64,000 nt of DNA from UBA6055 sp965203755 (GTDB taxonomy: Bacteria; Chloroflexota; Anaerolineae; Aggregatilineales; Phototrophicaceae), in contig OZ241910.1 in the NCBI GenBank assembly GCA_965203755.1, positions 1,488,001 to 1,552,000 of the forward strand. The letters are read 5' to 3'. The notes beneath the pieces were generated by a model that worked only from the letters and a program-made list of their open reading frames with translations, had not been told where the DNA came from and searched no databases. Positions 1 through 8,379 of the stretch are shown piece by piece. The first letter of the stretch is position 1; each line of letters opens with the position of its first letter. Both the position numbers and the translations under genes were made by a program.

Positions 1-54
1 AATGAATTGTCAAGCAATTGGTCGAATCGCTTGATGCCATGATATTTTGGCGCA

Positions 55-1359
55 ATGTGTTATTCAAAACCGGCAGCTGCGGACGATAGCATGGTCTGGA
101 AAGCGGGAGCGGCGCTGTTAGCAATGACCGGCATAAAGAACTTGCCCGGACTGAATCGGCAAGTCCTGCTGTTTCTGTTTCACAGCCTGCTTTTTCATGT
201 CGGTTCGCTGGGCATCGCTGATGTTCTGTTCAACTTTTATCTTGTCAGTATCGGTTATGACGCCGAGACAATCGGACTGTTTCAGGCTTTACCGCGCTTT
301 GGCGGATTTCTGATTGGACTGCCGATTGGTTTGACCGCCAACCGCGCCGGCAATCGGCGGGTCATTATTATTTCGACCGGTGGCATTGCCGTTTGCATCG
401 CTTTGACCGTGCTGGCGCCAACGCCGTTTCTTATTGCCGCCAGCCGATTTTTTTGGGGCGCCTGCTTTGGCGCCGGTCAAGTGGTGAAACCGCCTTTTAT
501 GGTCACATTGACTCCGCCAAGCGAGCACACGGCGCAGTTTTCCTATCACAATCTGGTCAGCATGATTGCTGTATCCATTGGAAGCGCCCTGGGCGGCTTC
601 ATCCCGGCGCTTGTCGGTCGGGCTTTCGCCATCCAAGCCGGCGGCAGCCTAAGCCCGGGGGAAACGCCGGCCGCCTATCAAGCCGCTATTCTGACGGCGG
701 CATTCGCGGTTCTCCTTAGCGTCCTGCCACTGTTCTGGCTGCAAGACAGTTCGGCCAAAGACGATGGTTCCGCGCCGGCGAAATCGCGTCGGCTGGCGGC
801 CATACCCTGGCTGCGTATTCTGCGGCTGGCATTCCCTTTGTTCGTTTTTGGAATCTCCGGCGGCTTAACCTTTCCGTTTTTTAATCTGTTTTTTAGAGAC
901 CGATTCGGGATGATGGACAGCGCCGTCGGCGGGGTTATCGGGCTGGGATGGTTCATTATGGGCATAGCGCCCTTGATGAATCCATTCTGGGAGACGCGGA
1001 TGGGCAGGGCAACAGCATTGACCGCGCTGATGGCTGTGAGTTCCATCGCCTTTGTTGGCTTGGGGATGTCGCAGACCATTATTATCGCCGTCGTTTTCTA
1101 TGCGCTGGCGATTGGACTGCGTAACACCATGCAGCCCTTGTTTCAACCCCTGCTCATGGCTTCACTCCCGGTTCAGTTCCATAACATCGCCAGCAGCGTT
1201 GGCTTGGTGCTGTGGAACATAGGATGGTTTGGCGCCGCGATGAGCTTTGGCTATCTGCGCGCGGCGCTTGGCTACCCAAACATCATGCTGCTGGCGGCTT
1301 TTTTCGTACTCTTAAATGGCGCTAGTATTTACCTCATTCATCGGCGCAGTGAAACCTGA
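55..1359 (+). CDS. MFS transporter
   Basis: A 434-residue integral membrane protein with about twelve hydrophobic segments in two halves, the layout of the major facilitator superfamily. After the second segment it has a glycine-rich loop followed by a basic stretch (GLTANRAGNRR, about residues 93-103), which resembles the conserved MFS loop 2-3 motif. The middle loop is basic and short. It probably acts as a proton-coupled secondary transporter; the substrate cannot be read from the sequence. An in-frame TGA lies at 40-42, so the gene starts inside the window. No clear ribosome-binding site precedes the ATG at 55, and a later ATG at 124 (MTGIKNL) preceded by GGGAGCGG is a possible true start. 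It is convergent with the phage-type cassette. Confidence 0.85.
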   Translation: MCYSKPAAADDSMVWKAGAALLAMTGIKNLPGLNRQVLLFLFHSLLFHVGSLGIADVLFNFYLVSIGYDAETIGLFQALPRFGGFLIGLPIGLTANRAGNRRVIIISTGGIAVCIALTVLAPTPFLIAASRFFWGACFGAGQVVKPPFMVTLTPPSEHTAQFSYHNLVSMIAVSIGSALGGFIPALVGRAFAIQAGGSLSPGETPAAYQAAILTAAFAVLLSVLPLFWLQDSSAKDDGSAPAKSRRLAAIPWLRILRLAFPLFVFGISGGLTFPFFNLFFRDRFGMMDSAVGGVIGLGWFIMGIAPLMNPFWETRMGRATALTALMAVSSIAFVGLGMSQTIIIAVVFYALAIGLRNTMQPLFQPLLMASLPVQFHNIASSVGLVLWNIGWFGAAMSFGYLRAALGYPNIMLLAAFFVLLNGASIYLIHRRSET

Positions 1360-1388
1360 CTTTGAGCTATTGGATAATCTCCAATGCG

Positions 1389-2915
1389 CTAATAGGGCGC
1401 AATCACCGCTTGAGGATTGTCAATCCGGCTGTTGTCAACGATGACGAAGCGCGTCGAATCGGCGGGTTCAAGCGTCCAGGTGACCTCGTGCCGGCTGCCG
1501 CCCAAACTCACATGATGCGCTTCGGCAATAATAAAATACTCGGCCGCGCGGTGTCCGGTCTGCGATTCGGTGATGCGAATCCGGTTGAACAAGCTCAAGC
1601 CCAGCGCCGCGTTCTGATGATCACGGGCATTAAGCGTCAGCGTGCGGACTGTGCCTGAAGGATGTCGGCGCCGGGCAACCTCGTAAGTGGCGAAAGCCTG
1701 CGCGGTTTCGATGTCCGACAGCGCCGGCAGGTCAAGCGACATCTGCTTGGGGCCATAAAGGGCTATGCTCTCGCCATCCGAGACGACGATTTCCAGTGGG
1801 GCGCAGCGATAAAGCGGCTTGCCGATGACCCGCAGTCTGGTGAGATAAACATCCTGCGGCGTCATGTTGTGGACGCGCAGCTGCGCCGATGTCAGCCCAA
1901 TATCGACAATTTCGACCGCTGCCTGTTCTCGGATGGCGGGCCCGCTTCCATCCGGCCGGCTGTGAAAACTGGCATCCAGCCGCTCCAGTTCAAGCAGCCC
2001 CAGCGGCTCATTGCGCTCATCGACAAAGCGCAGATTCATCATCACTTGCGTATGCTGCCTGATTCTTTGCGCCTGGCCCAATCGCCACAGCGCCGTCCCG
2101 CCGCCGCCGACCTCGCGCGGAGTCATCGCCAGAACAAGGCGGTTCAGACCGACATCGCCATAACGATATTCCAGTCCGGTCATGTCATTGTCAAAACTGG
2201 CTGAAACCGCCTTGTGAACGAGTGTGTAATGCCGATTGAGAAACACCGCCCGCCCTTCGCGATCCACATAAAATCGCCCGCGTTCACTTTCAGCCAGTTC
2301 GCGGACCGCCTGCCGAATCGGGGTTGATTCCCGCCACCAATCGCCAATATAGGCAAACCGCGTTTTACCGCCAGCCAAACGGCGCGCTAGGGTTTGCTGT
2401 GGGAACACCCTGACCGAATCAATCCGATTATAGCCAGCGACATCAATGATACAGTAACCGGCAAGCGCGGCGCGGCGTATCATCGCTTGATTCAGCAGGC
2501 GGTCAATCACAGCATCGGCGGTCACATTGACCTGCGGCGCCAGCCTGACCAGGCTGTCATCCAGCCAGGGCTGAACGTCCTGCAAATGGATGACCGCCTG
2601 TTTTTGGCCCCAATCGCCGGCATCGGGCTCAACAGAACGGATATAGCCGGTGAAATGGGTGCGGGTGACATCGCCGGCGCTGCTTTGGATACGCAGGCGC
2701 GCGCCGCTGTCCAGCCGATGACGTTCCGGCGAAAAGCCGGCGCGCAGATTGTGTACAGTGATCTGCGCCTGGCTGTAATCGGCAATGCTGTCATAAGGCT
2801 GCCGCAGCCCCAAGCGCCATTGCAGGTCAAGCACCTCGCCCGTGATGTCCTCGGCCGAATCCTTGAAATCGCCATCGTGGTTTCGGTCAATGGCGATGAT
2901 ATAGCTTATCGACAT
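1389..2915 (-). CDS. phage tail-like structural protein
   Basis: A 508-residue protein with no signal peptide or membrane segment. It begins with a short beta motif containing DRNHDGDF, which resembles a calcium-binding DxDxDG-type loop. I do not recognise a named family. Its position, last in a minus-strand cassette after capsid, connector and tail-completion genes, and its length and beta-rich composition fit a tail-tip, baseplate-hub or fibre-attachment protein. The start is supported by AAAGGA eight bases before the ATG. Spacing to the upstream gene is 22 bases, so they are probably co-transcribed. The function is inferred mainly from context; a non-phage role is possible. Confidence 0.55.
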   Translation of the reverse strand: MSISYIIAIDRNHDGDFKDSAEDITGEVLDLQWRLGLRQPYDSIADYSQAQITVHNLRAGFSPERHRLDSGARLRIQSSAGDVTRTHFTGYIRSVEPDAGDWGQKQAVIHLQDVQPWLDDSLVRLAPQVNVTADAVIDRLLNQAMIRRAALAGYCIIDVAGYNRIDSVRVFPQQTLARRLAGGKTRFAYIGDWWRESTPIRQAVRELAESERGRFYVDREGRAVFLNRHYTLVHKAVSASFDNDMTGLEYRYGDVGLNRLVLAMTPREVGGGGTALWRLGQAQRIRQHTQVMMNLRFVDERNEPLGLLELERLDASFHSRPDGSGPAIREQAAVEIVDIGLTSAQLRVHNMTPQDVYLTRLRVIGKPLYRCAPLEIVVSDGESIALYGPKQMSLDLPALSDIETAQAFATYEVARRRHPSGTVRTLTLNARDHQNAALGLSLFNRIRITESQTGHRAAEYFIIAEAHHVSLGGSRHEVTWTLEPADSTRFVIVDNSRIDNPQAVIAPY

Positions 2916-2937
2916 GATGATTTCCTTTGCAAAATGG

Positions 2938-3396
2938 TTAGATTTCCATCAGCCAGGTATGGCGAAAGGCACAGCCATAGAACTCGCGCTCATCAAATTG
3001 GAAGGCGCCCGGCTCGACGCCGACGCGGGCTGGAGCAAGCAAAGCCTGCCCCAGCGTGACATCGGCGCCAGCCGCAGCCATATAACTGTCAATCAAGGCG
3101 ATCAGCTGCGGCAGATGGCTTCGGATTCCCAGGCCGCTGTCGGTCGGGGCAGCCAGCAGCAGATGCGTCACAGTGTACTGCGCCGTCCTGGCGCTTCCAC
3201 TAAAGGAAACCGTCTGCAAGCCGGCAGCTGGTTCTTTGAACAGGCGATTGGCAGCCGGCTCTATCGGCATGACCAGCAGCGCCGGCAGCTGCGGCGCAGC
3301 CAGTGCCCGCGGCAGTTCATCAATGTCGTAGCTGTTCTGTACGCCCGCCACGCGCAAAGCTGACAAATTGGATAAGGCGGCGCGAAATGTCGCCAT
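2938..3396 (-). CDS. phage tail completion/terminator-like protein
   Basis: A 152-residue protein of mixed alpha/beta character. It has the size and gene position of phage tail terminators or neck proteins, which sit between the head-tail connector and the tail genes. The start at MATFRAAL is chosen because AAGGAG lies seven bases upstream; a longer frame reaches 3423 but lacks such a site. No catalytic motif is visible. It follows the TipAS-domain gene by 64 bases and precedes the tail-like protein by 22. The call rests on size and synteny, not on a recognised domain. Confidence 0.45.
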   Translation of the reverse strand: MATFRAALSNLSALRVAGVQNSYDIDELPRALAAPQLPALLVMPIEPAANRLFKEPAAGLQTVSFSGSARTAQYTVTHLLLAAPTDSGLGIRSHLPQLIALIDSYMAAAGADVTLGQALLAPARVGVEPGAFQFDEREFYGCAFRHTWLMEI

Positions 3397-3460
3397 AGCG
3401 TTCTCCTTCTTTTGGCTATGCAATAGGTGAAATACAGGATTTTGAATGCAGTCGGGGTGA

Positions 3461-3946
3461 TTACAGCGACAGATTGTTCAGCCGATTTTCCATATCCTCA
3501 TCTTCCGCCAGCATCCGTTCAATTTCGGCGGTTTCCAGGTCATCGACATACTCATCAATCACCCGTTCCAGATAAGCGGGCAGGTCGGCATGAATGTTTT
3601 GGAAAGCGGCGATGAAATCGGGATGCGAATTATACATCTGCCCCAAGCCGCGCAGGGTATCGAGATCCGGCTCATAAAAATGCCGCAGGTGATTTTGCCA
3701 GCGCGCCAGAAGCTGCTGAACCTCGCGGTCGCCGGAACGTTTGCCGGCCTGCATGGCATCTGCCAGCGCCGCATAAATCTGACGGCCCTCTTCGATAATG
3801 GCATCCTGCTGGTCTTTGCTGTAGCTGTTCCAGCGCTGAACAGTCGGGTTGACGCGGTCGGGCCCATATTGCAGCCGGGCTTCGCGCGCGTATTGTTTTT
3901 GCTGTTCGGGGCTGTGCCGCTCCAGACCGCGCTTTTTCTTGCCCAT
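3461..3946 (-). CDS. TipAS antibiotic-recognition domain protein
   Basis: A 161-residue soluble protein. Residues about 30-140 match the TipAS fold seen at the C-terminus of the Streptomyces MerR-type regulator TipAL: a VNPTVQRWNSYS stretch, a conserved IYAALADAMQAG helix, and HLRHFYEP followed by LRGLGQMYNSHPDF. In TipA this all-helical domain binds thiopeptide antibiotics covalently. Here there is no MerR DNA-binding domain, as in the stand-alone TipAS form, so it would bind rather than regulate directly. The N-terminus is strongly basic (GKKKRG). GGAG lies seven bases before the ATG. It is oddly placed between the phage connector and tail-completion genes, on the same strand, and could be a moron-like cargo gene. 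Confidence 0.8.
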   Translation of the reverse strand: MGKKKRGLERHSPEQQKQYAREARLQYGPDRVNPTVQRWNSYSKDQQDAIIEEGRQIYAALADAMQAGKRSGDREVQQLLARWQNHLRHFYEPDLDTLRGLGQMYNSHPDFIAAFQNIHADLPAYLERVIDEYVDDLETAEIERMLAEDEDMENRLNNLSL

Positions 3947-4022
3947 GAAACCGCTCCACCAGTCGGCGCAGTTTGTATTTTAGCCGATAATACCCGACAG
4001 CGTCAAATGCGGGGATATTGAG

Positions 4023-4811
4023 TCAGGCGGAAAGACGGCGCAGATGTTCCAGCAGCGGCTCGGATTCGCTGCCTAGCGCACCAACTGAATTGAGGAGCAT
4101 GGCCGCATAGCGCACGCACAAATCGCGCACCGCCGGCGCGGCTTGGTAGGTTTCAATCGGCGTCCCCAAGGGATGCGCCGCCGTCGGCGTCCCTTGAACG
4201 CCGCGCAGCGCCGTTAAGCGATTGCCGGCGCGGTCTATCGCGGTCACTCGCAGATATTCGGATTCGATACGCAGCATCATCCCGACCTGAAAACGCGGGC
4301 TGATGCCATCGCGGTCGGTTCCGTCGGCATCGGCGACGCTTAGGGCTGCCGCGCTGGCGGGAAGCGGATCGTCTTGGATGGTGTCGCCGCTGTCAAGCCA
4401 GGCGCGCGACCAGCGGTCATGCCAGCCCCAAACGCCGGTGATGCCGATGGCGTGGATTGACGTTTGGCGATAGACAAAACGAGCGCCATTGACCAGATGC
4501 AATACACTCGCGGGGATATCGGGATGGCTCGGCGTCCGGCGGACATCATCCAGGCTGATGGGACTGCCATCGCCATTGCTCAAGGCGGTCAGCGCAAGCA
4601 AATCGTTCGCCAAGACAAGCTCTTCAGGATTCGCCGGCTGAATGGATGCGCGCCGACTTTCGACAGTCGGGCAATACTGCCGCCGGGTTAGCGACTCGAT
4701 GATATGGCTGGCCTGCTGCAAGCAGCGCAGCAGGTCGGCATCGGAACTGGTATCGGTCGGCGCCAGGTTGAGATGCCGGCGCAGGTCGTGCAAGGTGGCT
4801 ATGGTGTACAT
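4023..4811 (-). CDS. phage head-tail connector-like protein
   Basis: A 262-residue protein whose first about 100 residues (helix LHDLRRHLNL, then DADLLRCLQQASHIIESLTRRQYCP) resemble gp6-type head-tail connectors, which are short helical proteins that assemble under the portal. The remainder is longer than a classic connector and is beta-rich, with a segment about hydrolysable-loop-like repeats of unknown role. The start at MYTIATL is chosen because AAAGGA lies just upstream; the frame stays open to 4898 without a better site. It directly follows the capsid gene by 111 bases, which is the usual order in siphophages. No portal or terminase gene accompanies it. Confidence 0.6.
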   Translation of the reverse strand: MYTIATLHDLRRHLNLAPTDTSSDADLLRCLQQASHIIESLTRRQYCPTVESRRASIQPANPEELVLANDLLALTALSNGDGSPISLDDVRRTPSHPDIPASVLHLVNGARFVYRQTSIHAIGITGVWGWHDRWSRAWLDSGDTIQDDPLPASAAALSVADADGTDRDGISPRFQVGMMLRIESEYLRVTAIDRAGNRLTALRGVQGTPTAAHPLGTPIETYQAAPAVRDLCVRYAAMLLNSVGALGSESEPLLEHLRRLSA

Positions 4812-4922
4812 AAAATTCCTTTCTGATGGGTTCAAGCTGAACATCGTCGGCGATGCCGCCGGACGCTTTGAATCAGCGACGAAGACCGGAGAGGGCAATA
4901 AGGATACCCTCTCCGAGCCTGC

Positions 4923-6698
4923 CTACAGCGCGATGTTATACAGGCAGCTTGCCACATCCGCATCAAAGCGCACAAACGCCAGCCGCACCGTCGCGGTTAG
5001 CTGATAGCTGTCGTAATATGGCAGATAATCGACGCTGACTGCGATTTTACGCCGATAGCCTGCGTACCAGCCCGGTCGATAGACACACACCGCCTGCCCG
5101 CGGTCATTGCTGCCGCCGCCCACCTTGCCGTCCGCTTCGGTCAAGGGCATCTCGGTCGAAACATACACCGGAATCCCATCCACAAAGCCAATTTGCCCGG
5201 TTTGAGCCGTTGCCAGCGGACCGGCTTTGTCCATCGTCAGGAACTCATTGATGTTCAGCAGCGCCGCATAGGTGCCGCTATCGACCACCCAGGCCAGATC
5301 CGAAGGGCGGGCGGCATACCTGCCAGCCATCGCAAAGCGGCTGGCGCGCATTTTCGCCAAGGTCGGCGCCGCATTGCCCATATCGACGGCGTTTTCAGTC
5401 GTATCAACCAGTGGCAGATGACGCAAGCCATCGAGCGCCAAGTATTTCGCCGTGGCCGCCGGCTGGGCATGGTCGCTGTTGATATTGCCGGTGGAAGCCG
5501 CCGTGGCATCCCCATTCAGCAAAACGCTGTCGATGGCATCGGCAATCGCGCGGACCGCCTGCTGCCGATAAATGTTCAAGACCGGAATCACGGCATCTTC
5601 CACCAGTTCGCTGCTGAACCCAACCCGCAGCGCCAATTTCCTGGCATTCAGCGTGACCTTGCCCGAGCCGATTTTGCTGTCCGGAATCGGATTGCCCGAT
5701 CCTAGCGACAAATGCGCTTCGTCGCTTGATTCCGGCACGAAGTAGACCGTTGGGTCAGCCCCTTCTATCGGCAGTTCAAAGGGATTGCTCGGCATTTCGA
5801 TGGACTGAAAGAGCGGCAGGATGGTGTTGTCATGCCGCGCTTTGCTCCATATCTGCTGACTCCATAAATCTGGCGCCCACTCATCGCCAAAGCCGGTCTG
5901 CGCGCTGTATGACAATTCATTGGCTTTCGCCGCTTTCCATTTGGCTTTGCCGATCTTATGCGCCAGCGCCTTTGAATAGCGTTCGCTCACGCCATGAAAA
6001 CTTTTTGCCGAGCGCAGCAGCATGTAACCATGCAGCATATCCATCGCATCCAGCGCGTCGAATTCGCTGCCGACTTCAATCCGCGCCATTTTGAAGGCAT
6101 CGCCGGCGTCCGCCAGCGGCAGACGTTTAGGCGCTGTCCGTGTTTCTTCTGTCATTTCATATCCTTTCTTTGCTCCTGAATTTGTCTTTGGGGCGGCCGC
6201 ATCCAATTCCAGCCGCGACAGATCCAAGCCCAGTGACTTATAGGCGCTCTTCAAGGTTTGGACATCTGTGCGCCGCGGCTCTGCCGGCGCTGGTGTCAGG
6301 CTGCCTTCAACAATCGGCCAACGTTTGATTTGACCGCTGGCGGCAACTTCCACCAGATGCGGCAGACTTCCCGATGACCAGCTTAAAATCCCTTGGTTTA
6401 TCAGCCGCTGCACCGCCCTGACATAGCGTTGGCGCAGATCCAGCTGCGCTTCGGCCCAGAGGCCGATTTCATCCGGCCGCAGCGTATCCATAACGCCAAT
6501 CACGGCCGCTTTCAGGGCGCCATCCAGCCCGTGATGATACAGGACTGGCCGCTGGTCATACCAATCCAGTCCCATATCGGTCTGCGGTGTAAAGTATTCG
6601 CCTTGCAAATCGCGCCGCGCGGGTTTGCCCCAGACCAGCAGATAACCGCCAATCCGACCCGCCGGCGCATCCATCATCTTGACCGCGTTCGCGCCCAT
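4923..6698 (-). CDS. HK97-type prohead protease-major capsid fusion
   Basis: A 591-residue protein with two parts. Residues about 10-180 look like a caudoviral prohead protease: a GGYLLVWGKPARRD start, HHGLDG with a candidate catalytic histidine, and SWSSGSLPH with a candidate serine. Residues about 240-590 look like an HK97-fold major capsid protein, with the typical core segments (GRYAARPSDLAWVVDSGTY, VDGIPVYVS, and a C-terminal SYQLTATVR strand). In phages the protease cuts the scaffold region during head maturation. The fusion occurs in some phages. The start at MGANAV is set by GGGAG four bases upstream; an alternative ATG lies at 6716, and the frame is open to 6866. It is the first gene of the cassette. 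Confidence 0.8.
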   Translation of the reverse strand: MGANAVKMMDAPAGRIGGYLLVWGKPARRDLQGEYFTPQTDMGLDWYDQRPVLYHHGLDGALKAAVIGVMDTLRPDEIGLWAEAQLDLRQRYVRAVQRLINQGILSWSSGSLPHLVEVAASGQIKRWPIVEGSLTPAPAEPRRTDVQTLKSAYKSLGLDLSRLELDAAAPKTNSGAKKGYEMTEETRTAPKRLPLADAGDAFKMARIEVGSEFDALDAMDMLHGYMLLRSAKSFHGVSERYSKALAHKIGKAKWKAAKANELSYSAQTGFGDEWAPDLWSQQIWSKARHDNTILPLFQSIEMPSNPFELPIEGADPTVYFVPESSDEAHLSLGSGNPIPDSKIGSGKVTLNARKLALRVGFSSELVEDAVIPVLNIYRQQAVRAIADAIDSVLLNGDATAASTGNINSDHAQPAATAKYLALDGLRHLPLVDTTENAVDMGNAAPTLAKMRASRFAMAGRYAARPSDLAWVVDSGTYAALLNINEFLTMDKAGPLATAQTGQIGFVDGIPVYVSTEMPLTEADGKVGGGSNDRGQAVCVYRPGWYAGYRRKIAVSVDYLPYYDSYQLTATVRLAFVRFDADVASCLYNIAL

Positions 6699-7054
6699 AT
6701 CTCTCCCTTCCCTCATCCGTTCATTCGTCTGTCTAGCGGCTGCCTCGGTCCCGCCGCGCGCGGTATTGAAGCGGCGCAGGGGCGGACAGCCATAAAGCAC
6801 AAGACCTGCGCCGCCACCACCCGTAAGTGAAACCGCAGTCACAGAAACCCATGCGCTGTTAAGCATCTGACAGCCGCCGCCGTCAAATTATCTTGACTGC
6901 AAACTAGCGCAAATGTTTTACATCCAGGCGACTAAAAGGTCGCAGGTTGGTCTTTTCTAACTTGCGGGGTCATAAAAACTGTTCCAGCCAATCACTTGCC
7001 AAACGAAATCATCTGGGGTAATATGCTTTTCAACAATACTTTATAGAAAAGGAG
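6699..7054. other. intergenic region between capsid gene and beta-helix gene 1
   Basis: About 355 bases separate the divergent capsid and beta-helix genes. On the minus strand the capsid reading frame continues open to 6866 without a better ribosome-binding site. On the plus strand the last 60 bases hold a promoter-like pair. No portal, terminase or RNA gene was recognised here. Confidence 0.5.
6996..7024 (+). promoter_or_regulatory. sigma70-like promoter of beta-helix gene 1
   Basis: TTGCCA at 6996-7001 and TAATAT at 7019-7024 are separated by 17 bases. Transcription would start near 7031, about 30 bases before the AAAAGGAG ribosome-binding site at 7047-7054. Confidence 0.55.
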
Positions 7055-8341
7055 ATGCCGCCATGGCAGTTCTTCGCCTCATCGACAAATGCGGGGGGGG
7101 GGGGCAAAATGCAAAAGCATAAAATCCTCTTGCTCGCCTGTTTATTCTTGGTCTTCATCCTCGCCCTGCCAGCGCAGGGTCAGGTGCCGCCAACGGCAAC
7201 CCGCACCCCAGAGCCCATCGCGCAATCCTGCGGTCTGCCGAATCTTCCAACCGATTGGACGACGGCCGTGACCCAAACGGTCTGGAATATGACCCGCGAC
7301 TGCGTGATGCCGACATGGCCGGGCGGGAATCCATTTATACGGGTTCGGTCGGGCGATTTCACCATCAACGGCAACGGCTACAGCATCATCGCAAGGGCGC
7401 CGGGCGAAAACTTCATCGTCAGCGTCGTTCAAAACTCCGGCGAGACCGCTGTCCTGCGCCTGAACAATCTCACCATTAGCGCCGACGGCTCTTCGCACGC
7501 GGTGCCGGTGCGCGTGAAAGGCGGGACAATGCACCTCAACAACGTCATCATCAAAAACCAGCAGCCAACGCAGCTTCAGGGCCGTGGCCATTCCCCGGCC
7601 TGGATAGACGACGGCAACTTTAACAGCGGCGGAAACGCGTATTTCACAAATGTTCAGTTCATCAACAACCGCCCCGGGGCCATCACCAACCAGCAGGCTG
7701 GGCGCGACCCTGGAAGCGCGCTGACGATCTGGGACGCCGGCGAAGTCATCCTAACAAACGTCTGCTTCAGAGGGAACAGAAACCACAACCGAGTCATCCA
7801 GCTGCAGCGAGCCACGCTCCGTTTGCGCGGCTACGTTGGATTTGAAGGCAACTATGACGCCGACGGCAATCCAGCGACCGACATCGTCGTGTGGGGCCGG
7901 CAGGGCATAGACAGCACCCTTGACGACCAGAGAACCAGCAGCGCCTGTCCGAAGAAAAAGAAGAAAGAAGAGGCGCGGCCGACGTTAACGCCGACGGCGC
8001 GGCCACAGATCGCCGCCACCCACATCGCTCTGCAAGCCGAGACCGGCGCGACTTTCCGCACCACTTACGGCTTGGACAGCGGCGTCCATTTCCGTCAGCT
8101 TGACGGCGCCGGCATCGGGGTGCAGTCGATCATCGACGCTGGCTGGCTGGATGCCTTTGACGTCTATGGCTATGTCGAGCAGGGGGTTGAGGTCTGTTTC
8201 CCGCAGATTGGCCGCGTCATATTCTTGGATGCCAACACTATTCCGCGGGCGATTGTGCCGCTGGATTCCATCGCGGTTAATGGGCAGACCTGCGTTTCGA
8301 TTGACGGTCCGGGTTCGCTGGTGCTGCTGCCGCTTGAATAG
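7055..8341 (+). CDS. secreted beta-helix protein, copy 1, with G12 tract
   Basis: A secreted protein with a signal peptide starting at MQKHKILLL (ATG at 7109), a beta-helix-like domain with DFTINGNGYSI and LRLNNLTI strands, a basic linker (CPKKKKKEE), a TPTARP spacer, and a C-terminal cysteine module (YGLDSGVHFRQLDGAGIG). A run of twelve G lies at 7093-7104, just before the signal peptide. Three starts compete. ATG 7055 is in frame but touches the GGAG. ATG 7063 has ideal spacing from AAAAGGAG, but at G12 it reads a 19-codon frame ending at TAA 7120-7122. ATG 7109 is preceded by the G run itself. With G11, ATG 7063 would be in frame. This suggests a length-dependent expression switch. The function is unknown; adhesin or surface display is plausible. 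Confidence 0.8.
   Translation: MPPWQFFASSTNAGGGGKMQKHKILLLACLFLVFILALPAQGQVPPTATRTPEPIAQSCGLPNLPTDWTTAVTQTVWNMTRDCVMPTWPGGNPFIRVRSGDFTINGNGYSIIARAPGENFIVSVVQNSGETAVLRLNNLTISADGSSHAVPVRVKGGTMHLNNVIIKNQQPTQLQGRGHSPAWIDDGNFNSGGNAYFTNVQFINNRPGAITNQQAGRDPGSALTIWDAGEVILTNVCFRGNRNHNRVIQLQRATLRLRGYVGFEGNYDADGNPATDIVVWGRQGIDSTLDDQRTSSACPKKKKKEEARPTLTPTARPQIAATHIALQAETGATFRTTYGLDSGVHFRQLDGAGIGVQSIIDAGWLDAFDVYGYVEQGVEVCFPQIGRVIFLDANTIPRAIVPLDSIAVNGQTCVSIDGPGSLVLLPLE
7093..7104 (+). repeat. poly-G tract (G12)
   Basis: Twelve consecutive G in the 5' part of beta-helix gene 1, between the ribosome-binding site and the signal peptide. It is a candidate site for slipped-strand mispairing. Confidence 0.9.
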
Positions 8342-8379
8342 CGCCGACTTTTCAGCAAGAGGGCAGGTTTCAACGGGGG

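Noticed and set aside
4023..4898. Longer start for the connector-like protein
   Set aside because: The AAAGGA before the ATG at 4811 gives a standard start and the extra 29 residues upstream look like non-coding sequence.
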